Shown piece by piece: positions 1-5,385 of a stretch of 11,468 bases of DNA (positions within the stretch are counted from its first letter, which is position 1; each line of letters opens with the position of its first letter). Under the pieces are notes generated by a model, which worked only from the letters and a program-made list of their open reading frames with translations, had not been told where the DNA came from and made no database searches. This DNA is from Gammaproteobacteria bacterium. GTDB taxonomy: Bacteria; Pseudomonadota; Gammaproteobacteria; Pseudomonadales; Pseudohongiellaceae. Location: contig DMJN01000340.1 in assembly GCA_003451715.1 (NCBI GenBank), forward strand, positions 1 through 11,468, in the 5' to 3' direction. Both the position numbers and the translations under genes were made by a program.

Positions 1-1
1 T

Positions 2-994
2 GTCGGTGGCTCCCCGGAACGACGCGGTGTCGTTGCAACCTGTAACTATGAGGCGAGGAAGCTTGGTATTCACTCCGCCCTGGCATCGGCTACAGCCCGG
101 AAGCGCTGCCCCGACCTGATCATCATCCGACCGGATATAGAAAAATACCGGCTTGCTTCCCAGCAAATACACCAGATATTTGCATCCTATACATCGCTCA
201 TCGAGCCGCTCTCACTCGATGAGGCTTATCTCGATGTCAGCGATTGCAAACAACACCAGGGTAGCGCGACACACATCGCCGAGGCGATTCGACAGGAAGT
301 AAGAGAAACGGTTCGAATTACAATCTCAGCCGGCATTGCCCCGAATAAATTTCTCGCCAAGATTGCCAGCGACTGGAATAAACCCGATGGTCAATTCGTC
401 ATCCGCCCGGAGCAAGTAGATGCTTTTGTGGCCGACTTACCGGTTAATAAGCTGCACGGGGTGGGTAAAGTTACCGCAAGTAAAATGAAACGTCTTGGGA
501 TAGACACATGCAGTGACTTGCGTAAACTCGATAACAAGCAGCTACAGAAACATTTCGGTAGTTTCGGTGAGCGCCTGCACCAACTCAGCCTCGGCATAGA
601 CAATCGACCGGTGCAGACAGAACGTGTACGTAAATCGGTGAGTGTGGAAAATACTTATGCAGCCGACCTGCCAAAACTACAGAACTGCCTGGAAGAACTA
701 CCCGATCTAATGCAACAATTGGCAAAACGAATGGACAGGATCGGTACCGACTATTCGATTCATAAGCAGTTCATCAAGATTAAGTTTCATGACTTCGTGC
801 AGACCACTGTTGAAATGTTATCGGAAAACTGCGATATGAGTAATTTCACCAAGCTTTGTGAAGATGGTTTTGCCAGAGGTTCGAAACCTGTACGGCTGCT
901 CGGCATTGGAGTGCGATTAACGCCGAAACCAGAATCCGAAACTGATGAGAACCCGGCAGACCAGCTTTCACTCACCCTCGAAGATCTGACTTGA
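2..994 (+). CDS. dinB: DNA polymerase IV (DinB, Y-family), 5'-truncated by the window edge
   Basis: This is an error-prone translesion polymerase. The reading frame is open from base 2 and gives 330 residues. By alignment with E. coli DinB from memory, the fragment begins at about residue 31, so the first catalytic Asp and the steric-gate residue lie outside the window. Visible features are the finger motif VGGSPERRG at the start and the catalytic pair Asp73-Glu74 in SLDEAYLDVS (equivalent to D103/E104). APNKFLAKIASDWNKPDG follows, then a helix-hairpin-helix thumb motif (LHGVGKVTASK, near residues 149-160) and the little-finger domain. The C-terminus carries QLSLTL (residues 321-326), which fits the sliding-clamp binding motif that ends this family. 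Nine bases separate its stop from greB, so the two are probably co-transcribed. Any LexA site would lie upstream of the window. Identification is secure; nothing looks broken. Confidence 0.97.
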   Translation, partial: VGGSPERRGVVATCNYEARKLGIHSALASATARKRCPDLIIIRPDIEKYRLASQQIHQIFASYTSLIEPLSLDEAYLDVSDCKQHQGSATHIAEAIRQEVRETVRITISAGIAPNKFLAKIASDWNKPDGQFVIRPEQVDAFVADLPVNKLHGVGKVTASKMKRLGIDTCSDLRKLDNKQLQKHFGSFGERLHQLSLGIDNRPVQTERVRKSVSVENTYAADLPKLQNCLEELPDLMQQLAKRMDRIGTDYSIHKQFIKIKFHDFVQTTVEMLSENCDMSNFTKLCEDGFARGSKPVRLLGIGVRLTPKPESETDENPADQLSLTLEDLT

Positions 995-1003
995 ATCCTG
1001 TTC

Positions 1004-1501
1004 ATGAGTCGTTACCGCCCTCCCCAGAAACCTACTGCAAAATATATTACTGTGGAGGGTGAAGCGCGCTTAAAAGAAGAACTCCATCGACTCTGGATAG
1101 TGGAGAGGCCCAAGATAACCCAATCGGTTTCCGAGGCGGCGGCAATGGGCGATCGGTCGGAAAACGCGGATTACATCTATGGTAAGAAACGCCTGGGGGA
1201 AATTGATCGACGGGTGCGATACCTTGGAAAACGGCTGGAAGAAATTACTGTGGTGAGTGAGCCGCCAGAGAATCGCAACAAAATATTTTTTGGTGCCACG
1301 GTGTCTCTGGAGGATGAAGATGGAAACTCTTACCGTTACCGGCTGGTGGGACCCGATGAAATAGATCCATCGCGTGGCTACATCAGCATTGATTCTCCTA
1401 TGGGTAAAGCCCTGCTCGGCAAACAGTTGGATGCGGAGATCAGTATCGAATCACCCACCGGCCAAAAGTATTACTCCGTGTTAGCCATCGATTACGCTTA
1501 G
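1004..1501 (+). CDS. greB: Transcription elongation factor GreB
   Basis: GreB enters the secondary channel of RNA polymerase and stimulates cleavage of the nascent RNA in backtracked complexes. The 165-residue protein has the Gre layout. An N-terminal antiparallel coiled coil spans about residues 17-83, and its tip motif GDRSENADY holds the two acidic residues (Asp50, Glu53) that position the catalytic metal. A C-terminal FKBP-like domain follows (KIFFGATVSLED onward, with YISIDSPMGKALLGK). ERPKI after a Trp and the KKRLGEIDRRVRYL helix resemble GreB more than GreA. E. coli GreB has 158 residues; the extra ones here are at the N-terminus. The ATG is 9 bases after the dinB stop and has no clear Shine-Dalgarno, so expression may depend on translational coupling (inference). 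Confidence 0.96.
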   Translation: MSRYRPPQKPTAKYITVEGEARLKEELHRLWIVERPKITQSVSEAAAMGDRSENADYIYGKKRLGEIDRRVRYLGKRLEEITVVSEPPENRNKIFFGATVSLEDEDGNSYRYRLVGPDEIDPSRGYISIDSPMGKALLGKQLDAEISIESPTGQKYYSVLAIDYA

Positions 1502-1512
1502 CCCTACCCATC

Positions 1513-2520
1513 ATGAAACAAGTCACAATCATTGCAATCCTTAGAGCGCTTGGATCCACGGTGACCATACCGCTGGAAATGCTCAGCGCCGCCAATGATA
1601 TTGCGCGAGCCCGCAAACAGAGTGACAAGTTACTCAGAATCGAACTGATCGGACTTGAACATGGCAGCGTGGTACTGAGCGGCGGCCTGACTATGCAATG
1701 CACCAGGATCCTCGACCAGGTCAAGGATTGCGACCTCATTTTCGTGCCGGGAATCTGGGGAAATCCCCGTGCGAGCGTCAATAAGAATCGCCCGCTCGTG
1801 GATTGGATTCGCCAGAAGCACCGGGCAGGCGCTACCATCTGCGCCGTTACTACCGGTGTCTATTTCGTTGCCGAGGCTGGCATTCTTGATGGCAGGGCTG
1901 CCACTACCCACTGGAAATTCTTCGACCAATTTCAGGCCGCCTATCCGCAGGTAAAACTACAACGCAAGCGTTTCATAACCAGTGTCGACAATATCTATTG
2001 CACCGGCAGCGTTAATGCTGCTCGCGATATCATGTTGCATTTCATTGAACAGCTCTATGGTGATTCGATTGCCAATGAGATTTCGCGGCAATTCACCCAC
2101 GAATTGAAGCGATCCTATGAATCCCTGCTGCTCAGTAAAGACCAACAATCGACCCACCATGATGAAGAAATCATCAAAGTACAGGAGTGGTTACAGGATA
2201 ATTATTATCACCACATCGAGATAGGGGCCGTGGCCGACCGGTTCCGTATGAGTGTGAGGTCACTGAACAGGCGCTTCAAGCTGGCAACTAACACCACTCC
2301 ACTACAGTATCTACAGGATCTGCGCATCAGCCATGCCAAGGACCTTTTAAAACGGAGTAATCTGGTGATTTCCGAGGTGGCTGACAGGGTTGGGTATCAG
2401 GACGCCAGCTATTTCACTGGCTTGTTTAAGAAACTAAATGCGGTAACACCCAACGAGTATCGTCAGTTAGTGCGCAACAAGCTGTTTGTGGCAGAGAGTA
2501 ACCAGCGCTCGATTCAGTGA
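1513..2520 (+). CDS. GlxA-type transcriptional regulator (DJ-1/PfpI domain + AraC HTH)
   Basis: This 335-residue regulator has two parts. Residues about 3-185 form a DJ-1/PfpI (class I glutamine amidotransferase-like) domain, with the family's AEAGILDGRAATTHW segment at 120-134. Residues about 220-322 form an AraC-type DNA-binding domain with two helix-turn-helix units; the second contains ISEVADRVGYQDASYFTGLFKK and ends in TPNEYR. In many GlxA-like proteins the nucleophile elbow reads (V)CTG. Here it reads VTTG (residues 112-115), and the nearest Cys is Cys110, three positions earlier, so a catalytic role is unlikely and ligand sensing more likely (inference). The start is 11 bases after greB and has no visible Shine-Dalgarno, yet the DJ-1 fold begins within a few residues of this Met, which supports it. 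Target genes and effector are not evident. Confidence 0.9.
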   Translation: MKQVTIIAILRALGSTVTIPLEMLSAANDIARARKQSDKLLRIELIGLEHGSVVLSGGLTMQCTRILDQVKDCDLIFVPGIWGNPRASVNKNRPLVDWIRQKHRAGATICAVTTGVYFVAEAGILDGRAATTHWKFFDQFQAAYPQVKLQRKRFITSVDNIYCTGSVNAARDIMLHFIEQLYGDSIANEISRQFTHELKRSYESLLLSKDQQSTHHDEEIIKVQEWLQDNYYHHIEIGAVADRFRMSVRSLNRRFKLATNTTPLQYLQDLRISHAKDLLKRSNLVISEVADRVGYQDASYFTGLFKKLNAVTPNEYRQLVRNKLFVAESNQRSIQ

Positions 2521-2533
2521 ACCGGGCGCTGGT
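2501..2533. terminator. Possible bidirectional terminator hairpin between convergent genes
   Basis: Bases 2501-2510 (accagcgctc) can pair with 2524-2533 (gggcgctggt): ten pairs including one G-U, with a 13-base loop. The structure spans the stop codon of the GlxA-type gene and the 24-base gap before the convergent DUF1244 gene. No U-tract follows directly on either strand. On the plus strand six Ts occur at 2553-2558, which is 19 bases later. The position suits termination, but the form is not canonical. Confidence 0.4.
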
Positions 2534-2544
2534 ATGCATGATAG

Positions 2545-2841
2545 TCAGCTGGTTTTTTGTTTGAACTTCTCCAGCTGTTCGACAGAGGCCTCTGTCTGGT
2601 ACTTTGACTTCCATTCCGAATAGGGCATGCCGTAAACAATTTTCTGCGCATTATCTAATGTCACATCGATTCCGCGCGCTTCTGCTTCAGCGCTATACCA
2701 TTTCGACAAGCAGTTTCTGCAAAAACTCGCCAGGTTCATCAAGTCAATATTTTGCACGTCTTTGTTCTCATCCAGATGATTCAGTAATCGTCTAAATGTT
2801 GCCGCCTCTATTTCAGTTCTAGCTTTATCGTCTATAGTCAT
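2545..2841 (-). CDS. DUF1244 family protein
   Basis: This is a small conserved protein of unknown function, 98 residues from the chosen start. It matches the DUF1244 family as I remember it: TEIEAATFRRLLNHL near the N-terminus, the core DVQNIDLMNLASFCRNCLS (residues 28-46) with a Cys-x-x-Cys pair at 41/44, and a C-terminal YGMPYSEWK with QTEAS. The paired Cys could bind a metal or be redox active, but I know of no established reaction. A longer reading from 2913 is possible on paper. The ATG at 2841 is preferred because it starts where the family starts and lies 4 bases after the hpf stop codon. A GAGG lies 12 bases upstream, inside hpf, so translation is probably coupled to hpf. Confidence 0.88.
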   Translation of the reverse strand: MTIDDKARTEIEAATFRRLLNHLDENKDVQNIDLMNLASFCRNCLSKWYSAEAEARGIDVTLDNAQKIVYGMPYSEWKSKYQTEASVEQLEKFKQKTS

Positions 2842-2845
2842 ACCG

Positions 2846-3217
2846 TTAAGCTGCCTCGCCGTCGAAGCCTTCACCTTCCTTATGGGGTGGCGCTTTTCGA
2901 TGTTTCTTATCAATTGATTTGAGTTGACGCTCGGCTACGTTAAAGGCATCCCGAATCGCAATGTAGAGATCTTCATGGGCATGATTGTCATGCTGTTCCT
3001 GATTGACTCTTACTTCTTTGGTGGGGGTATGTATTTCAAGCCCTACAGAATAGACCTTGCCCTTGTGGCGATTATTATGGGGTGAATCCAATACAACACG
3101 ACCAGTGATAATTTGATCACAATAACGCTCTAGTTTATCTATTCGTTTTTGAACTGCATCAGCCAGAGCATCGGTTTGATCTATGTTGTGGAATACAACT
3201 TGGAATTCATTTGTCAT
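2846..3217 (-). CDS. hpf: Ribosome hibernation factor, short HPF/RaiA (YfiA) family
   Basis: Members of this family bind the 30S decoding region and silence ribosomes in stationary phase or stress. The 123-residue protein has the compact beta-alpha-beta-beta-beta-alpha fold. FQVVFHNIDQTDALADAV starts it, followed by VVLDSPHNNRHKGKVYSVGL and a final helix with HEDLYIAIRDAFNVAERQL (residues 81-99). E. coli HPF has 95 residues and RaiA/YfiA 113. The extra tail here (about 104-123, basic then acidic and Gly-rich) makes it RaiA-like in length. Whether it promotes 100S dimers or blocks them cannot be told from this. The ATG at 3217 has a good AGGAG ten bases upstream. It is followed 4 bases later by the DUF1244 gene. 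It is not beside rpoN, its usual neighbour in many proteobacteria. Confidence 0.94.
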   Translation of the reverse strand: MTNEFQVVFHNIDQTDALADAVQKRIDKLERYCDQIITGRVVLDSPHNNRHKGKVYSVGLEIHTPTKEVRVNQEQHDNHAHEDLYIAIRDAFNVAERQLKSIDKKHRKAPPHKEGEGFDGEAA

Positions 3218-3321
3218 AAATTACTATCTCCTGGTTTGATTCATATAGCGGATCTACTGCATTTTGACTGGTTTATTGCGTACCTCCTTTTTTGTAAATC
3301 ATGTCGTTGCTTATCAATTTA
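3218..3321 (-). promoter_or_regulatory. hpf leader region with an extra, orphan Shine-Dalgarno
   Basis: Reading on the minus strand toward hpf, AAGGAGGT (bases 3289-3282) is a near-perfect anti-Shine-Dalgarno match, but no ATG, GTG or TTG lies at the right distance after it. The nearest ATG (3262) is 19 bases on and opens only two codons. An ATA five bases after the site would open an 11-codon frame ending in TGA shortly before the true hpf ribosome binding site. No convincing sigma-70 or sigma-54 promoter was found here. A regulatory role is speculative. Confidence 0.3.
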
Positions 3322-3546
3322 TCATCTCTCGACCGTGATCAGCTCGTGCCAATAGTTTCCACAGCAAGACCAGGCATGGCGCAGAACAGCCTGGATCGAA
3401 AACTGTTGAATTGCGGCTGAAGCGGAAACGAAAAGCTGCAAAAATCGGGTTTGAGTGTAGGTGCTAAATACCGGAGTACCTAGGAATTGCGGGCGGATGA
3501 TAAGGTGATTTGCCGGAATTGGTACCGGCTGTGTTGCTGGTCGCAT
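3322..3546 (-). CDS. Possible small protein of 74 residues, unrecognised
   Basis: I do not recognise this ORF. It begins MRPATQPVPIPANHL, a Pro-rich N-terminus, and has a mixed hydrophobic middle and two adjacent Cys (CC) near the C-terminus. No signal peptide, clear membrane helix or known motif is visible. In its favour, the ATG at 3546 is preceded by GGAG with five bases between, one of the better ribosome binding sites in the window. It also fills most of a 382-base gap between the VanY-like gene and hpf, on the same strand as both. Against it are the lack of family resemblance and its short length, which chance can produce. It could be a small protein, a leader for hpf, or a spurious frame. 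Confidence 0.3.
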   Translation of the reverse strand: MRPATQPVPIPANHLIIRPQFLGTPVFSTYTQTRFLQLFVSASAAIQQFSIQAVLRHAWSCCGNYWHELITVER

Positions 3547-3599
3547 CCCCTCTCCTATGCATGCAATAAACTTAGATTACCGCTTTCGGCCATGTTTGT

Positions 3600-4157
3600 C
3601 TAAAGCTGTTGTTCAGGCTCGGAGAAACACCAATGCCAGGGTTCGTAGTCTATGCCAGAAGGATTATCCCGTGGGTAGGTCATAGTGAATCCAAAGTCGC
3701 CGGCATTCTTAGTAAGCCACTGAAACGCCAGGCTATTCTCAAAGTCGATTCCCACGGCATCGTATTCGTTGGTGCCGATATCCACGGCTCGTCCGGTATG
3801 GTGCTCACTGAATCCGGGAGCCGCGTTGACCTTTAGAATCTCGGTAATAGAGCGCCCACCCCGCAACTTGCCAAGAATCAGGTCATGTTGGTATTGATAC
3901 CCTCTGAATGCCGAAATCAGGAATATTGTGACGCTTGCCTGTTTCGCTGCCTTTTTCATGGCCGTCCAGGCTGCGAATGCTTCTGGGGCCAGTTTTTGCA
4001 GGCGTTGATAGTGATCCAGTTCTGCATCCACCAACACTTCAGGCTCATGGCATACCGGGAGTCGGCAGGATGCCAGATAGTCTGACGGGATACCCAGTGA
4101 TTGGTGTAGCGACGACAGGCGCTTGTTGAAGGATTCGCTCTTGTTCAAGGTGCTCAA
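3600..4157 (-). CDS. VanY-like D-alanyl-D-alanine carboxypeptidase family protein (peptidase M15)
   Basis: M15/VanY enzymes are zinc peptidases that trim D-Ala from peptidoglycan stem peptides. The 185-residue protein carries the family signature. SAFRGYQYQ (82-90) supplies the substrate-binding Arg. SEHHTGRAVD (117-126) fits SxHxxGxAxD, giving zinc ligands His119 and Asp126. EPWHW (172-176) gives the catalytic Glu172 and zinc ligand His175. All key residues are present. The N-terminal LSSLHQSLGIPSDYLAS resembles relatives that start close to this point. I see no signal peptide or membrane anchor, so a periplasmic role would need another export route. The start is uncertain: no ATG is available before residue 67. 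The best choices are TTG at 4157 or TTG at 4148, and neither has a clear Shine-Dalgarno. A perfect hairpin ends 3 bases upstream of the first. Confidence 0.88.
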   Translation of the reverse strand: MSTLNKSESFNKRLSSLHQSLGIPSDYLASCRLPVCHEPEVLVDAELDHYQRLQKLAPEAFAAWTAMKKAAKQASVTIFLISAFRGYQYQHDLILGKLRGGRSITEILKVNAAPGFSEHHTGRAVDIGTNEYDAVGIDFENSLAFQWLTKNAGDFGFTMTYPRDNPSGIDYEPWHWCFSEPEQQL

Positions 4158-4160
4158 CGA

Positions 4161-4192
4161 TTCGAGTCCACCGGCGTCCCGGTGGACTCGAA
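4161..4192. terminator. Perfect 14-bp inverted repeat (hairpin) between hydrolase and VanY-like genes
   Basis: Bases 4161-4174 (ttcgagtccaccgg) pair without mismatch with 4179-4192 (ccggtggactcgaa) around a 4-base loop, cgtc. It lies 23 bases after the stop of the metallo-hydrolase and 3 bases before the TTG start of the VanY-like gene, in the transcribed direction of both (minus). No run of U follows on the minus strand, so it is not a textbook intrinsic terminator. It could end the upstream transcript, protect its 3' end, or hide the downstream start site. Confidence 0.6.
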
Positions 4193-4215
4193 ATTATCTT
4201 AGTAAACTGGGAATG

Positions 4216-5085
4216 TTATCGTGGGTAGCTATCGAATACAGTCTCGATCCAACGTTGCTCATTGATGAATCCCTGTCCCCAGCTTGCATATTCATCGCCC
4301 AATCCAGCCGCTACGATCTCTTCCTTGCTCATGCGTTGAGACTTCTTAACGCGAATGGCAATGGAAGTGTCTTTAACGACATCGTAAAAACTCAGTAATG
4401 CAGCCTTGTCGGCCAGGGGACCATGACCTGGAATTACCGCTGTATCATCGGCAATCCAGGACAGGGCTTTCTCCAGATTACGTAAATAGCCCTGCACAGT
4501 ACCGCCGTTTGCCAGGTCGATGAATGGAAAAGCACCATTGAAGAAATGATCGCCCATGTGAATGACATTCGATCCTTCGAACATCACCACGCTGTCAGTA
4601 TCGGTGTGGCCGGCAGGCATATGAATCAGTGTAATATCTTCACCGTTAAAGTGCAGCGTGACGTCGTCATCGAAAGTCACTACGGGCAGTGCCAGCGCCG
4701 GTGAATCTCCCGCTACCAATCGGCCCCTCACATTTTCATGAGCTACGATAATGCTGGCCGCACCAAATTCGGCATTGCTGCCGGTGTGGTCACCGTGGAA
4801 ATGCGTATTTAGCAGAAATTTTGGCGTATCGGATCCCAAAGCTGCCAATGCAGCCTTAATCTTTGTAGCTAGCGGTGCGTATTGGTCATCGATAATCAGG
4901 ATTCCATCATTGCCGGCAGACACGCCGATGTTTCCCCCAGATCCCACCAACATGGAAATACCGCCGCTCACCGGCACGGTCTCGATGGTTACATTCGCGA
5001 ATCGATCATCTTGTGCAGTTACAGTCATGACTAAACTGGCTAATGCCAGCGCCACGAATATTCTTATTGAAGTCATTATTTTCAT
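4216..5085 (-). CDS. Exported metallo-beta-lactamase-fold hydrolase
   Basis: This is a 289-residue MBL-fold hydrolase with an N-terminal signal peptide: a basic start, a hydrophobic stretch at about 8-22, and likely cleavage after VTA near residue 24. It probably acts in the periplasm. The full dinuclear zinc set is present: THFHGDH (His95, His97, Asp99, His100), His160 in AGHTD, Asp179 in MGDHFF and His221 in PGHGP. The third ligand is His, as in subclass B1-like and many non-lactamase members. The closing part (SKEEIVAAGLGDEYASWGQGF) is typical of MBL proteins of unknown substrate found in marine and soil proteobacteria, so beta-lactamase activity should not be assumed. AGGAGG lies 4 bases before the ATG, and a candidate promoter lies about 40 bases upstream. 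The next gene downstream encodes the VanY-like peptidase; whether the pair share a cell-wall role is only a guess. Confidence 0.9.
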   Translation of the reverse strand: MKIMTSIRIFVALALASLVMTVTAQDDRFANVTIETVPVSGGISMLVGSGGNIGVSAGNDGILIIDDQYAPLATKIKAALAALGSDTPKFLLNTHFHGDHTGSNAEFGAASIIVAHENVRGRLVAGDSPALALPVVTFDDDVTLHFNGEDITLIHMPAGHTDTDSVVMFEGSNVIHMGDHFFNGAFPFIDLANGGTVQGYLRNLEKALSWIADDTAVIPGHGPLADKAALLSFYDVVKDTSIAIRVKKSQRMSKEEIVAAGLGDEYASWGQGFINEQRWIETVFDSYPR

Positions 5086-5120
5086 CGAGCCTCCTGCAGG
5101 CCACTATTTGAATGTATTCG

Positions 5121-5157
5121 CCATGCTATGTGGCACCCCTGTCTATTGCAAGCATGG
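5121..5157 (-). promoter_or_regulatory. Candidate sigma-70 promoter of the MBL-fold hydrolase, within an inverted repeat
   Basis: On the minus strand TTGCAA (5151-5146) and TAGCAT (5128-5123) form a -35/-10 pair, each 4 of 6 to consensus, with the ideal 17-base spacing. This would start transcription about 30 bases before the ATG. CCATGCT (5121-5127) and its reverse complement AGCATGG (5151-5157) flank the same segment, 23 bases apart, covering the -10 and abutting the -35. This arrangement could be an operator. The assignment rests on pattern alone. Confidence 0.4.
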
Positions 5158-5180
5158 GTGACAAATCAGCTCCCCTACCG

Positions 5181-5209
5181 ATGCCTGCACTCTCTTCGAG
5201 TGCAGGCAT
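5181..5209. repeat. Perfect 12-bp inverted repeat in the divergent intergenic region
   Basis: Bases 5181-5192 (atgcctgcactc) pair perfectly with 5198-5209 (gagtgcaggcat) around the 5-base loop tcttc. It stands between the divergent hydrolase (start 5085) and fabY (start 5386) genes. It is upstream of the candidate hydrolase promoter, so it would not be in that mRNA. No U-tract follows on either strand. It could bind a regulator, lie in a long fabY leader, or be the terminator remnant of a lost gene. Confidence 0.6.
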
Positions 5210-5385
5210 TCCCATCGCAACGCCTGTCTCCACACCCGGGATAGAAACTCTTGTCCAATATCACATATTTTATGTCTAAAATACCCTAGCCCAATTTTAT
5301 CTAAACTGACTATAGTCCTATCAAATTAGCGTGACAACGACAACCTACTTGAGATAGCTGTTTCATTAAGGACAGCGACAAGGAC
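5210..5385 (+). promoter_or_regulatory. fabY upstream region, promoter not resolved
   Basis: This A+T-rich stretch precedes fabY. A TATAGT (5311-5316) could be a -10 element and lies inside a perfect 10-base palindrome, gactatagtc (5308-5317), but no good -35 sits 16-18 bases before it. AAGGA occurs just before the ATG at 5386, and a second AGGA about 13 bases before it. Neither spacing is ideal. No coding frame of note is present. Confidence 0.3.

Noticed and set aside
1440..1838. 132-codon minus-strand ORF across the greB end and regulator start
   Set aside because: It overlaps two well-supported genes in antisense and has no recognisable domain.
2842..2913. Upstream extension of the DUF1244 protein to 122 residues
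   Set aside because: The extra 24 residues overlap the hpf coding end and fall outside the family's N-terminus. The ATG at 2841, 4 bases after the hpf stop, is the better start.
3339..3351. TGGCACG on the minus strand resembling a sigma-54 -24 element upstream of hpf
   Set aside because: The -12 half is missing: the position that should read TTGC reads GATC. hpf is often near rpoN, which makes the match tempting, but it fails the consensus.
3465..3485. Small stem (aggtgct with agtacct) in the gap upstream of hpf
   Set aside because: It has seven pairs including a G-U, no U-tract and no clear position relative to a gene end. Chance is likely.
4216..5085. Beta-lactamase (antibiotic resistance) label for the MBL-fold protein
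   Set aside because: The zinc ligands are shared by many hydrolases of this fold, and nothing in the sequence or context points specifically to beta-lactams.
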